A DNA stretch of 41,571 nt from an uncultured Lachnospiraceae bacterium (GCA_910588965.1 CAJUSO010000030.1:1-41571), one strand, 5' to 3'; counted from the stretch's first letter, positions 25,445 to 35,087 are shown. The notes: generated by a model not told the origin, from the sequence alone. Numbers and translations: made by a program.

Positions 25445-25483
25445 CAACAGCTACTGTAAGTAAGGTTCAGTGGCTGTTGTTTT
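25445..25483 (+). terminator. terminator of the S8 protease gene
   Basis: A 12-bp stem with one G-T pair (25445-25456 with 25468-25479) is followed by TTTT. Confidence 0.8.
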
Positions 25484-25488
25484 GATTT

Positions 25489-25554
25489 TACCTTAAATTT
25501 CTTCTATAACTTTAAATAAGTATCATATTTTTCCGTATTTCTTTTTGTTATAAT
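25489..25554 (+). promoter_or_regulatory. shared cassette promoter, copy 3 (GH127)
   Basis: CCTTAAATTTC (25491-25501), CTATAAC (25504-25510), ACTTTAAAT (25509-25517), TATCATATT (25521-25529) and the extended -10 TGTTATAAT (25546-25554). Element-to-(-10) spacing is identical to copy 1. The -35 is poor. Confidence 0.65.
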
Positions 25555-25576
25555 AACTAAGGCAATATTTGACTTA

Positions 25577-25630
25577 CCTGGCATTGCCCGCCTGGAATTA
25601 ATAGATTTATGGGCAATAGGCAATGCCAGG
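25577..25630 (+). other. long leader hairpin before the GH127 gene
   Basis: CCTGGCATTGCC (25577-25588) pairs perfectly with GGCAATGCCAGG (25619-25630), leaving a 30-nt loop, and ends about 10 nt before the ribosome site. An extra GGGCAA (25611-25616) could compete with the 3' arm, giving two alternative folds. Confidence 0.5.
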
Positions 25631-25652
25631 GCAATAAAAAGGAGGGAAAAGG

Positions 25653-28600
25653 ATGAAACGAAGAGTTTTAGCCATGTTTTTAAGCATGGCAATGGCATTT
25701 ACAATGCTGCCAGCAATGTCTTTGCGGGCAGAAGGGAATGCCGCAGCAGGGAAGGCAGAAGAAGCAGGCGCTCTGGAAGCCAGCCCCAAGGCAGAAGAAG
25801 GGGAATTTGGCGTAAACCTTGCCAGGAGCGCAACTGCAACAGCCCCTCATACGAATCAATATGGCAACGTTACGACGGCGGCGATTAATGATGGGAGATT
25901 GGCTACAGGCGAAACAAGTACATCCTGGAACTGCTGGGGTGCAGCTGCCGATTTATATCCGATGCCGGTTACCCTTACCTGGGAGCAGGCACAGACGATG
26001 TCATCTATGCGTATTATGTGGTGGGCTTACCATGATGGCGGTGTTGTATTTCCGTCCAGTGCAGAGGTGCAATATCTGGATGGGGAAGAATGGAAAAAGA
26101 TTGCTGATGTAGGCTTAGAGCATGGAGGCGTAGACGGTGCTGACGGCGTCTGGAATAATGTGAATTTCGATGCGCCAGTTACAACTACCGCTTTGCGTGT
26201 GGTGGCAGACAGGGAAAATAAAAGTGCTGGCATTGGAATCAGCGAGTGGGAAGTCTATGGTGAAGCTATTCCAGAGCGGATTACAGGTGCAAGCATTTCT
26301 GGCCCGGATGGGGTTACAGCAGGAGCAACTGGAAAATATACGGGAAGCGCTGTTCCAGCTAAGCTGTCTGAGGGTGCAGCATATGAATGGTCAATCGCAA
26401 CCGGTGAAGATATTATAGAAATAGAAGGGGCATCAAATGCCAGTGAAGTGTCTGTGAAGGGAATAAAAGCAGGAGAGGCAGTACTTCATCTTAAAGTCAC
26501 AAAAGATGGGGTTTCAAAAGAAACAGAATATTCTGTCCGTGTGATAGAGAATAAAATCAGCAGCATAGATGTATATAAGACATCAACAGCGGCAGGGATT
26601 GCGCCAATCCTTCCAGGTTCCGTAGTGGCAAATGGCATAGAATTTGACCATGCAACGCCAAAGACTACAGGAAAGTTTGATTTTGGGGAAGAATTTAATT
26701 CACGTTTAATCCCTGTCACATGGGAAGCAGTGAATGCTTCTGATTATGCAGTAGGTAAGGCAGGCACTACTTTTACTGTAAAAGGAACGGCCACTTATGG
26801 AGGTGAAGAGTTTGAGGCAGTTGCCGAAATCTCTGTAAAGAACCCTGTTGTTGTGGCAGAGTCCAACAGCAGCGTTACTTTTGAAAATGTGCAGTTAGAG
26901 GATGCTTTTTGGTCCCACAGGCAGGAGACAAATGCGATAACATCTTTGAATAAAGCAATTTCTGAGATTGCCAAAGCGACTGGCGGGGAGCCGAATTTTG
27001 ACAATGCGATTAAGAAGCTGAACGGCCAGCCTTACAATGCATTTAGCGGGTTTGTATTCCAGGATTCAGATATTTATAAGAGTATTGAGGCTATTTCTTA
27101 TACGCTCTCTGCAACACAGAATGATAATAGCGCAGAAATGACAGCACAGCGGAAAGTATTAGAGGATAAGCTGAATAGCTGGATTGAAAAAATTGAAAAG
27201 GTACAGTATGCAGATGGCTATATTGATACATATTTCACATTGCGCGGCTCAGGAGATGGGGGCGGGCCTACACCGATGACCCATCGTTGGCAGGATTTTT
27301 CTCGTCATGAAATGTACAATGCAGGGCATTTCTTAGAAGGCGTAGTGGCTTATACCCGTTACAGGGAAGGGATTAACAAGCCGGATTACAGGCTTTATGT
27401 AGCAGGCAGGCGTTTTGCGAATGAGATAGTATCTCTGTTTGGGCCGGATGGGACGCGCCATGAGGTTCCAGGGCATGAAGAGATTGAGTTGGCAATGGTG
27501 AAATTTGGTAAGTTGGTGGAGGAATATGAAGGGGAAGGAACTGGACAGCCATATTTTGATACCGTAAAGGTACTGGTTGACAGGCGCGGGGAAAGCGCAA
27601 GCCTCCGTGAAAGCGGGTACAAAGGCGATACATATTCCCAAGATAGGACTCCGTTTAAGGAAGAGACAAATGCAGTAGGGCATGCCGTGCGCGCCAACTA
27701 TTTCTATACAGGCGTAACAGATATTGCTACGCTTCTGCCAGAAGGGAATGCAGATAGGGATGCTTATATTAAGAGCCTGGATACTATTTGGGAATCTGTA
27801 ACACAACGGAAGACTTATATTACAGGTGGTATTGGAACAACGACAGCTGGCAGTGATTCAGAAGGTTTCGGGCGTGATTATGATTTGCCTCCAAACCAAT
27901 CATATTGCGAAACATGTGCGGCAATCGGGTCTGCAAATTGGAACCTGAGGATGAATTTGCTGCATGAGGATGGAAAATATGCGGATATGGTGGAGACAAA
28001 CCTGTACAATTCTATTTTGGTAGGGACGAATTTGGACGGGAACCTTTTCTATTACGATACCTTGTTAGAAGTAGACAGGGGCAAAGGGCGTTCAAATTGG
28101 TTCAATTGCGCATGCTGCCCTCCGAACTTAATGCGAACCATTGCATCCTTGAGCGGTTATATGTATACCGTACATGGTAATACCTTGTTTGTTAATATGT
28201 ACTCTGGAAGCAATGGTTTGGTGAATGTAGGCGGAACCCAAGTAGGGTTGAAGCAAGAGACAGATTATCCATGGGATGGGGCTGTGAAGATGACCGTTAG
28301 CCTTCCGGAATCCAAAGAATTTGCGATGAAAATCCGCATCCCAGGATGGGTAAATGAGCAGAAGAATAAGAATGTGGCTATTAAAGTGAATGGCCAGAGT
28401 ATGGATGTTTCTGTAGAAAAGGGTTATGCAACCATTAATGGGACATGGGATAATGGCGATGTCGTAACAATTGATATCCCAATGGAAATTCGGATGACAG
28501 AAGCCCATGAAAAGGTAGTGGCAAATAAAGGCAGGATTGCACTGCAGAGGGGCCCGGTTGTATATTGTATGGAAAAAGCTGGAAATGCACAGCTGAATGC

Positions 28601-30431
28601 CGGTATTGAGAACTTTAACCCGTTAAACTTTGTGATTCCAAGGGATGCCGAGCTTACAGCAACCCGTAAAAAAGATTACTTAAAAGATATTGTAGAGATT
28701 ACAGGCGATGTAAAATATGCAACAGGAAATGAATCTGAAATGATTGACGCCAAGCTGCAGGCAATTCCTTATTATGCATGGAATAACAGAGGTGATGATG
28801 CAGAATATGTTCCAGGGCAAGGAAAGAATTCATCCAGCAAAATGCTGATTTGGACTATGGCAGATACACCGATTGTAAAGGAAATCAGCGTGCGTAATTT
28901 TGCAACGCCGTCCGTAAGCTTCGTAGGATGGGGTATGGGGGCAGACCGTTTTGCAGATGGCGTGGAAGGCACTTTCTGGAATGGCCATAGTGATAAAAGC
29001 CTTGAGACCGGAGGGAGCCAGTGGATGATGTATGACTTTGGCGGTGCTAAGGCAGAGCTGACAGAGTCAAGGATTTGGTTCTTTGATGACGGCGGCGGAG
29101 TAATGCTTCCGAAGGGAATCAAGATAGAATATGAAAAAGAAGACGGAAGCTGGGCAGAGGTGACAAAGGCTGGCGAATGGACTTACAAAGCCGGCGAGTA
29201 TGTCACATATCCATTTGAGAAGATTGTAACATCAAAAATCCGCGTTACCATGGATCATGCAGTGGTAGGCGGGAATAAAGTGGCAGTTGCTGTCAATGAA
29301 TGGGATTTGACAGGGACTCTGATTGTAGACAGACAGCCTTTGACAGATGCGGTTGCAAGCGTAGAGTCCAAGCTGGGCGGCCTGAACCAAGATGACTATA
29401 CGGCAGAAAGCTGGGATAACCTGCAGTCTGCATTAGCTAAGGCAAAAGGGTTTTTGGCTAGGCCTATCGTAAGCCAGAAACAGTTAGACGATGCAAAGAG
29501 CGCTTTAGAAGACGCCGATGCAAAATTGGAGAGGAAAGAGCCAGCAGTAGATAAAAATGCCCTGGCTTCTTATGTGGCAAACATTGAGAACAAGATAAAA
29601 GGCCTGAACCAGAACGATTACACCACAGAGAGCTGGAGCAAGCTCCAGGCAGCCCTGGCAAATGCAAAGGAGATCCTAGGGAATGCAAATGCAACCCAGG
29701 CTCAGGTGGATGCAGCAAAGGCCGCCTTAGAAGACGCCGAGGCAAAACTGGCCAAGAAGCCGGTAGTTACCCCTAGCGTAGACAAGGCAAAGCTTAACAG
29801 CACGATTGCTTCCGCAAAGAAATACAAGAAGGATAAATACACGGCAGCTAGCTGGAAAGCTTTCAGCACGGCATTGAGCGCCGCCCAGAAGGTTGCAGCC
29901 GATAAGAATGCAACACAGGCCAAGGTAAACGATGCAGCCAGCAAGTTACAGAAGGCAGTGAAAGCCCTTATCAAATTAAAGGTAACCGCTACCAAGAAAG
30001 CCACCTTGGGTAAGGGAGAGAAATATTCCGTAGCTGCTAAGAACTGCACCTACACCACTTCCAATAAGAAAGTGGCCACAGTAAACAGCAAGGGCGCCGT
30101 TGTGGCCAAGGGAACTGGGAAAGCCACTGTGAAGGCTATCAACAAGAATGGCAAGGTAACAGTTTACAACCTGACTGTGAAGAAAGCGCCCAGCAAGATA
30201 AGCAAGGTGACCCCATCCAAGAAGACCTTGAAGAAGGGCAAAAAGGTGACCCTGAAAGTGAAGCTGCCAAGCGGCACAGCCAGCAACAAGATTACCTTTA
30301 CTTCTTCCAATAAGAAAGTGGCTACAGTAAGCTCCAAGGGTGTTGTGGTAGCCAAGAAGAAAGGGACGGCAACGGTTACGGTCAAGACCTTTAATAAGAA
30401 GAGCAAGAAAGTTAAGATTACCGTGAAATAA
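25653..30431 (+). CDS. secreted GH127 beta-L-arabinofuranosidase, multi-domain
   Basis: This 1592-residue enzyme has a signal peptide at 1-26. A discoidin/F5-8C-like domain (about 54-205) and Ig-like domains (about 210-300 and 303-398) precede the GH127 catalytic core (about 408-1075). Zinc and catalytic residues known from the Bifidobacterium family member HypBA1 are all visible: Glu753 and Cys755 (CETC), Cys821 and Cys822 (CACCPPN). The enzyme class removes beta-L-arabinofuranose, for example from hydroxyproline-linked arabino-oligosaccharides. A second discoidin-like module (1078-1221), three FIVAR repeats (1227-1440) and two Big_2 domains (1441-1592, very Lys-rich) follow. The last parts are duplicated in the next gene. 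GGAGGG precedes the ATG. There is no sorting signal, so the basic Big_2 tail may hold it to the wall. Confidence 0.9.
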   Translation: MKRRVLAMFLSMAMAFTMLPAMSLRAEGNAAAGKAEEAGALEASPKAEEGEFGVNLARSATATAPHTNQYGNVTTAAINDGRLATGETSTSWNCWGAAADLYPMPVTLTWEQAQTMSSMRIMWWAYHDGGVVFPSSAEVQYLDGEEWKKIADVGLEHGGVDGADGVWNNVNFDAPVTTTALRVVADRENKSAGIGISEWEVYGEAIPERITGASISGPDGVTAGATGKYTGSAVPAKLSEGAAYEWSIATGEDIIEIEGASNASEVSVKGIKAGEAVLHLKVTKDGVSKETEYSVRVIENKISSIDVYKTSTAAGIAPILPGSVVANGIEFDHATPKTTGKFDFGEEFNSRLIPVTWEAVNASDYAVGKAGTTFTVKGTATYGGEEFEAVAEISVKNPVVVAESNSSVTFENVQLEDAFWSHRQETNAITSLNKAISEIAKATGGEPNFDNAIKKLNGQPYNAFSGFVFQDSDIYKSIEAISYTLSATQNDNSAEMTAQRKVLEDKLNSWIEKIEKVQYADGYIDTYFTLRGSGDGGGPTPMTHRWQDFSRHEMYNAGHFLEGVVAYTRYREGINKPDYRLYVAGRRFANEIVSLFGPDGTRHEVPGHEEIELAMVKFGKLVEEYEGEGTGQPYFDTVKVLVDRRGESASLRESGYKGDTYSQDRTPFKEETNAVGHAVRANYFYTGVTDIATLLPEGNADRDAYIKSLDTIWESVTQRKTYITGGIGTTTAGSDSEGFGRDYDLPPNQSYCETCAAIGSANWNLRMNLLHEDGKYADMVETNLYNSILVGTNLDGNLFYYDTLLEVDRGKGRSNWFNCACCPPNLMRTIASLSGYMYTVHGNTLFVNMYSGSNGLVNVGGTQVGLKQETDYPWDGAVKMTVSLPESKEFAMKIRIPGWVNEQKNKNVAIKVNGQSMDVSVEKGYATINGTWDNGDVVTIDIPMEIRMTEAHEKVVANKGRIALQRGPVVYCMEKAGNAQLNAGIENFNPLNFVIPRDAELTATRKKDYLKDIVEITGDVKYATGNESEMIDAKLQAIPYYAWNNRGDDAEYVPGQGKNSSSKMLIWTMADTPIVKEISVRNFATPSVSFVGWGMGADRFADGVEGTFWNGHSDKSLETGGSQWMMYDFGGAKAELTESRIWFFDDGGGVMLPKGIKIEYEKEDGSWAEVTKAGEWTYKAGEYVTYPFEKIVTSKIRVTMDHAVVGGNKVAVAVNEWDLTGTLIVDRQPLTDAVASVESKLGGLNQDDYTAESWDNLQSALAKAKGFLARPIVSQKQLDDAKSALEDADAKLERKEPAVDKNALASYVANIENKIKGLNQNDYTTESWSKLQAALANAKEILGNANATQAQVDAAKAALEDAEAKLAKKPVVTPSVDKAKLNSTIASAKKYKKDKYTAASWKAFSTALSAAQKVAADKNATQAKVNDAASKLQKAVKALIKLKVTATKKATLGKGEKYSVAAKNCTYTTSNKKVATVNSKGAVVAKGTGKATVKAINKNGKVTVYNLTVKKAPSKISKVTPSKKTLKKGKKVTLKVKLPSGTASNKITFTSSNKKVATVSSKGVVVAKKKGTATVTVKTFNKKSKKVKITVK
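28884..29315 (+). repeat. discoidin-like module shared with the GH51 gene (copy 1)
   Basis: Residues 1078-1221 of the GH127 protein match residues 50-192 of the GH51 protein (shared ATPSVS, GWGMGA, TFWNGH, QWMMYDFGG, DDGGGV, TSKIRVTM). The second copy is at 30767-31195. Confidence 0.85.
29970..30428 (+). repeat. Big_2 tail block duplicated at 34532-34990
   Basis: The last 153 residues of the GH127 and GH51 proteins align without gaps, with about 130 identical by hand count. The DNA is also visibly similar. Confidence 0.9.
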
Positions 30432-30468
30432 CACAATTGCAGAGATAGGATGGCTGTACGGTATTTTT

Positions 30469-30497
30469 ACAGGGGCGGAAGGTGGTTCCGCCCCTGT
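30469..30497 (+). terminator. terminator-like hairpin between GH127 and GH51 genes
   Basis: A perfect 12-bp stem (30469-30480 with 30486-30497), followed by CTTGCCATTTT. No promoter is clear between here and the GH51 start, so some read-through is likely. Confidence 0.6.
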
Positions 30498-30619
30498 CTT
30501 GCCATTTTAGGAACCTTGCAGGGATTTTGGCGGTATTCCGGACAAGGATGTAAGCGCGGGGTGCGCAAAGTGCAGGGAGACAGTGTGCCACAGGAATACG
30601 TGGAGAAAGGGGAAAGAAG

Positions 30620-33600
30620 ATGCGATTGAAAAAATTACGCAAGGCTGCAGGCTTGCTGTTGGCCAGCGCCATGCTTTTTACTTCCGTGCCGGCTGCGCCT
30701 TTGGCAGCGGCAGCAGGGACAGCTGCGGGCATATCCTCCAGGATGGCGTGGGAGGATAAAGAAAACCCAACCCTCCGGGATTATGCAACCCCTTCTGTTA
30801 GCCATATTGGATGGGGCATGGGGGCAGAGAATTTTGCAGATGAGAATATGAGTACCTTCTGGAATGGCCATAACGACCAGAACCTGGCCAATTATGACCA
30901 GTGGATGATGTACGATTTCGGCGGGCGCAAAGCAGAGATTAAAGGGTCGGATATCACCTTTTATGACGATGGCGGCGGGGTAATCACACCTACCAATATC
31001 ACGATAGAATATGGTACGGACGACGGGGGATGGCAGGAAGTCACCAGGAAGGGGGAATGGGTATTCAAGAAAAACCAGACCGTGACCTATGAGTTTGAGC
31101 CTGTAACCACTTCAAAAATCCGTGTTACCATGGAACATGCGCTTTTAAATGGCGTAAAGATTGGGGTGGCAGTATATGACTGGAAATTGCTGGGCGATGT
31201 GCCGGAGGATTTCCCTAAGCCAAACCCAGTGGAGCCGGAGGAGCCCAGCGAAGACCTGAAGCTTCCGGATGCCGCTATTTATGCGGTTCCAAGTTCTGAC
31301 TATACCTCTCCGTGGGAGAATTTGTACGGCATCAACGACCCGGGGTTTGATCCGTCCGGTTCCTCTATCGGGACAGGGCTTGGCTGGGGGAACTGGCAGC
31401 AAGCCACAGGCAGCGAGCATTGGCTCCAGTATGATTGGGATGAACCCGTGACCACCAAGACCTTCCAGATTTATTGGTACGGCGATGACGGCGGCATGAA
31501 GCTGCCTTCCAATGTCCGGTTCCAGTATAAGGATGCAAATGGGGCCTGGAAGGATGCAGAATTAGTTTCCAACAGCAAGAATTTCTTGAAATTCAACTGT
31601 TACAACCAGGTTACCATTGGGGAAGTGACGACCAAATCTATCCGTATGTATATGACGGTAACCGGCGACTGCAACGGCGTGTACCGCTGGAAGGTACATT
31701 CTGATATCAGCGATGAATTTGTCGTATCTGCCGCATGCAGCAGCCTGGTAATCCCTGAGATGAAAGAGGGGAGGGTATCCAGCCGTATTTACAAGAACCT
31801 GACGCTGCCTGCCGCCGCAATGAACGGGCTGGTGGATGTGTCCTGGAAGAGCGGCAATACCGGCGTCATTTCGGATGATGGTAAAATCACGCCCCCGTCC
31901 CAGGATACGGAGGTTACCTTGACGGCTACCTGTACCCTGGCGGCAGACCCATCCATCAAGAAGGACAAGGAAATCAAAATCCTGGTACTTTCGGGCAGCA
32001 CGACGGAATACGCCATGACCATCGACCGGAAGGACAAGGGCGTGGATATCAGCCAGGATCTGTTCGGCGTGTTTTATGAGGATATTAACAGTTCCGCAGA
32101 CGGCGGGCTTTCCAGCGAACTGGTAAAGAACAATTCCTTTGAGAATTACCAGAACCTGCATTCCACTACTTCCCCAGAAGTGAAGGGGGACCAGGCGTCC
32201 TGGAAGCTCCACTGGGACAGCAGCAATGCGTCCAACTTTGTGGTTGAGAGAAGCGCAGGCTTAAACAATGCCAATAAGAATTATGCAAAAATTACCGGGA
32301 ACCAGGTTTTGTCCAACCATGGATTTGTAGAGAGGGCAAAATTAGACAAATCAGCCATGGCAATCCGCAAAGGCGCTAAATATGATTTTTCCATGTTTAT
32401 GAAAGCAGGCAGCGCTTATTCCGGCGCCGTGAAGGTTAAGGTAGTGGATGACAGCGGGGCGGCCCTTACCAATGAAGCTGCTTTGTCCCTGAAAAAAGAC
32501 GGCACATGGCAAAAGGTTACAGCTTCCCTGACAGGGAACGATACGAAGCTTGGCACCCTTACCCTGGCATTTGAAGGGGCAGGCGCGTCCGACGCAATCT
32601 ATATTGACATGGTGTCCCTGATACCTACGGATAGCTATGGTTATGGCAATAAGAATTATTCTTATGGCGCAGGCCTTAGGAAAGACCTGGTGGAAAAACT
32701 GCAGCAGCTGAACCCCAGCTTCATCCGTTTCCCAGGCGGCTGCGTTGTGGAAGGCAGCTATGGTACGGACGGCTATTACAACTGGGAAGATTCTGTGGGG
32801 CCGTTAGAAGAGCGCAGGGCAATCGGAAGCTATTGGGGAAGCCCTTGGAAATCGGTAAGCTATAAATATGCACAGGATAAATTCGGCTATATGATGTCTT
32901 ACCAATTCGGCTACCATGAGATCTTAACGCTCTGTGAGGATTTAGGGGCGCAGGCGTTCCCTATTTTAAGCGCGGGCATTTTCTGCCAGTTTACAGACGC
33001 CTCATCCTCGTCTTTCAGCGGGGAGGCGTTGAAGCCCTTTGCAGACCATGCCACCCATCTGATTGACTATTGCTGGGGGGACCCAAGCAGCCCGGACGCC
33101 ACCCAGGCTTATTGGGCAAAAAAGCGTGTGGAGAACGGCCATGCGGCAGCCTTTGACCTGAATTACCTTGGCATTGGCAATGAGAACTGGGAAGAGCCGC
33201 AGAAAGGCATTTCCTATTTTGCAAATTTTGCATGGATCAAAAAATATGTGGAGGATTATGTAAAGGCGCATTATCCAGGCAGGAAGATTACGCTGATTTC
33301 CTCTACGGGCCCCTATTACCAGGGCGGGCAGGATACGCAGGCATGGAACTGGGTGAACCGGGATATGCCAGGCGAGACGCTGGTGGATGAGCATTATTAC
33401 ATCAATTACGCCGGGGACGGCAACAATACCCTCCTGAGCGGCGATTATATTTACGACAGTTATAAGCGCCTGGAGGACGGCGGCAGCAACGTGTTTGTGG
33501 GCGAGTACGCAGGCCATCTGACGGCCACCACGGAAAATGTGCTGGATACAGCCATCAGTGAGGCCGCTTATATGACAGGCCTTGAGCGGAACGCGGATAT

Positions 33601-34993
33601 CGTGCGCCATGCCGCCTATGCCCCCCTCTTTGAGCGGGAAGGCTGCAGGGATTGGGATTACAACCTGATTAAATTTGACGCCTACAATAGCTACGGCACC
33701 CCCAGCTATTATGTGCAGGCCATGTATTCCAACAACTACGGCAAACGCATCCTCAACACTACGCTGGAGAAATACAACAGCCAGACTGCTTCTTATGACA
33801 AGAAGCCAGGCCACCAGACAGAGCTCTACTATGTGACCTCTGAGGATGAGGAAAATATTTATACGAAACTTGTAAACCATGATAGTTACGCCAAAGAAAT
33901 CACCTTGCGTTACCCAGGCGTCCAGGATGGCGCAAAGGTAGAACTGATTTGCCTGTCCGGCGATGCCATGGATAAGAATACCATTACAGAACCGGCGAAG
34001 GTTGCCCCGGTGACGACGGAAACCGTTTTGGCAGGCGGGAGCATGGCCTATGTGGTGCCGGCAATGTCCCTTACGGTTGTAAAGGTAACATACAATGAAA
34101 ACGGGCAGCCTGAAACGGATAAGGCCGCATTGGATACGCTTGTAAAGGCCATAGAAGCAAAACTCAAAGGCCTCAGCCAGGATGATTATACGAAAGAGAG
34201 CTGGAGCAGCCTCCAGGCAGCCTTAGCGTCCGCAAAGGGCGTCCTGGGGAATGCGGATGCCACCCAGGCGCAGGTAGACAGCGCCAAGAAGGACTTAGAG
34301 GAAGCAGATGCAAAATTAACCAAGGCGCCGGCCGTTACGGATTTCTCCAAACTGAAAACCAGGGTGGACAGCGCTAAGAAGAAATACAAGAAGGCAGATT
34401 ATACGGAAGCCAGCTGGAAAGCATACAGCAAAGCCTTAAGCGCAGCCCAAGGCGTCCTGGGCAATAAGGATGCGACCCAGAAACAGGCCGACAGCGCTGA
34501 CAGCAGCCTGCAGAAGGCAATCAAGGCTTTGGTGAAGCTACGGGTGGCTGCCACCAAGAAGGCAACCTTAGGGAAAGGCGAAAAGTATTCCGTTGCTGCC
34601 AAGAACTGCACCTATACCACTTCCAATAAGAAGGTGGCGGCAGTAAGCAGCAAAGGCATAGCCGTGGCGAAGGGCACGGGGAAAGCCACGGTGAAAGCCA
34701 TAAATAAGAACGGCAAGGTAACTGTGTATCATTTGTCTGTCAAGAAGGCCCCAAGCAAGATCAGCAAGGTCACCCCATCTAAGAAGACCTTGAAGAAGGG
34801 CAAGAAAGTGGCCTTAAAGGTGAAGCTGCCCAGCGGGACAGCCAGCAATAAGATAACCTATACCACTTCCAATAAGAAGGTAGCTACCGTAAATGCAAAA
34901 GGCACAGTCCTGGCCAAAAAGAAAGGGAAAGCAACCATTACCATTAAGACATTTAATGGGAAGAAGAAGAAAGTTACGGTTACTGTGAAGTAA
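30620..34993 (+). CDS. secreted GH51 alpha-L-arabinofuranosidase, multi-domain
   Basis: This 1457-residue enzyme has a signal peptide at 1-33. A discoidin-like module (50-192) is the near copy of one in the gene before, and a second such module lies at about 215-362. An Ig-like region follows (about 368-458). The GH51 catalytic region (about 463-1158) has the family opening LFGVFYEDIN, an inserted CBM4_9-like sandwich (about 510-668) and NPSFIRFPGG (698-707). Acid/base is Glu855 (GIGNENW) and nucleophile Glu962 (VGEYAG). Two FIVAR repeats (1166-1307) and two Big_2 domains (1308-1457) end it. It releases alpha-L-arabinofuranose from arabinan, arabinoxylan or arabinogalactan; which one is not shown. 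AAAGGGG precedes the ATG. Paired with GH127, it covers both anomers of terminal arabinofuranose. Confidence 0.92.
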   Translation: MRLKKLRKAAGLLLASAMLFTSVPAAPLAAAAGTAAGISSRMAWEDKENPTLRDYATPSVSHIGWGMGAENFADENMSTFWNGHNDQNLANYDQWMMYDFGGRKAEIKGSDITFYDDGGGVITPTNITIEYGTDDGGWQEVTRKGEWVFKKNQTVTYEFEPVTTSKIRVTMEHALLNGVKIGVAVYDWKLLGDVPEDFPKPNPVEPEEPSEDLKLPDAAIYAVPSSDYTSPWENLYGINDPGFDPSGSSIGTGLGWGNWQQATGSEHWLQYDWDEPVTTKTFQIYWYGDDGGMKLPSNVRFQYKDANGAWKDAELVSNSKNFLKFNCYNQVTIGEVTTKSIRMYMTVTGDCNGVYRWKVHSDISDEFVVSAACSSLVIPEMKEGRVSSRIYKNLTLPAAAMNGLVDVSWKSGNTGVISDDGKITPPSQDTEVTLTATCTLAADPSIKKDKEIKILVLSGSTTEYAMTIDRKDKGVDISQDLFGVFYEDINSSADGGLSSELVKNNSFENYQNLHSTTSPEVKGDQASWKLHWDSSNASNFVVERSAGLNNANKNYAKITGNQVLSNHGFVERAKLDKSAMAIRKGAKYDFSMFMKAGSAYSGAVKVKVVDDSGAALTNEAALSLKKDGTWQKVTASLTGNDTKLGTLTLAFEGAGASDAIYIDMVSLIPTDSYGYGNKNYSYGAGLRKDLVEKLQQLNPSFIRFPGGCVVEGSYGTDGYYNWEDSVGPLEERRAIGSYWGSPWKSVSYKYAQDKFGYMMSYQFGYHEILTLCEDLGAQAFPILSAGIFCQFTDASSSSFSGEALKPFADHATHLIDYCWGDPSSPDATQAYWAKKRVENGHAAAFDLNYLGIGNENWEEPQKGISYFANFAWIKKYVEDYVKAHYPGRKITLISSTGPYYQGGQDTQAWNWVNRDMPGETLVDEHYYINYAGDGNNTLLSGDYIYDSYKRLEDGGSNVFVGEYAGHLTATTENVLDTAISEAAYMTGLERNADIVRHAAYAPLFEREGCRDWDYNLIKFDAYNSYGTPSYYVQAMYSNNYGKRILNTTLEKYNSQTASYDKKPGHQTELYYVTSEDEENIYTKLVNHDSYAKEITLRYPGVQDGAKVELICLSGDAMDKNTITEPAKVAPVTTETVLAGGSMAYVVPAMSLTVVKVTYNENGQPETDKAALDTLVKAIEAKLKGLSQDDYTKESWSSLQAALASAKGVLGNADATQAQVDSAKKDLEEADAKLTKAPAVTDFSKLKTRVDSAKKKYKKADYTEASWKAYSKALSAAQGVLGNKDATQKQADSADSSLQKAIKALVKLRVAATKKATLGKGEKYSVAAKNCTYTTSNKKVAAVSSKGIAVAKGTGKATVKAINKNGKVTVYHLSVKKAPSKISKVTPSKKTLKKGKKVALKVKLPSGTASNKITYTTSNKKVATVNAKGTVLAKKKGKATITIKTFNGKKKKVTVTVK
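30767..31195 (+). repeat. discoidin-like module shared with the GH127 gene (copy 2)
   Basis: Residues 50-192 of the GH51 protein; see copy 1 at 28884-29315. The module sits at the end of one enzyme and the start of the next. Confidence 0.85.
34532..34990 (+). repeat. Big_2 tail block, second copy
   Basis: Partner of 29970-30428. Substitutions are mostly conservative and the reading frame is intact in both. Confidence 0.9.
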
Positions 34994-34998
34994 ACAAG

Positions 34999-35030
34999 GC
35001 CAGCGGCAGGGGATATCCCCTGCCGCTGGC
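34999..35030 (+). terminator. terminator-like palindrome after the GH51 gene
   Basis: A perfect 32-bp palindrome (16-nt half GCCAGCGGCAGGGGAT) followed by ATATTTGTCT. Confidence 0.7.
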
Positions 35031-35058
35031 ATATTTGTCTGTAACCTGCGGCTTCCGG

Positions 35059-35087
35059 TTGTGTTTTCCAGGAGACGGGAGTATAAT
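35059..35087 (+). promoter_or_regulatory. promoter of the Xaa-Pro aminopeptidase gene
   Basis: -35 TTGTGT (35059-35064), 17-nt spacer, -10 TATAAT (35082-35087), ending 65 nt before the start codon. Confidence 0.55.

Noticed and set aside
25577..25630. Possible riboswitch before GH127
   Set aside because: Only one long stem and an alternative arm are visible; no known aptamer core was recognised.
33002..33880. Leftward open frame of 292 codons
   Set aside because: Antisense to the GH51 catalytic domain, with no start signal.
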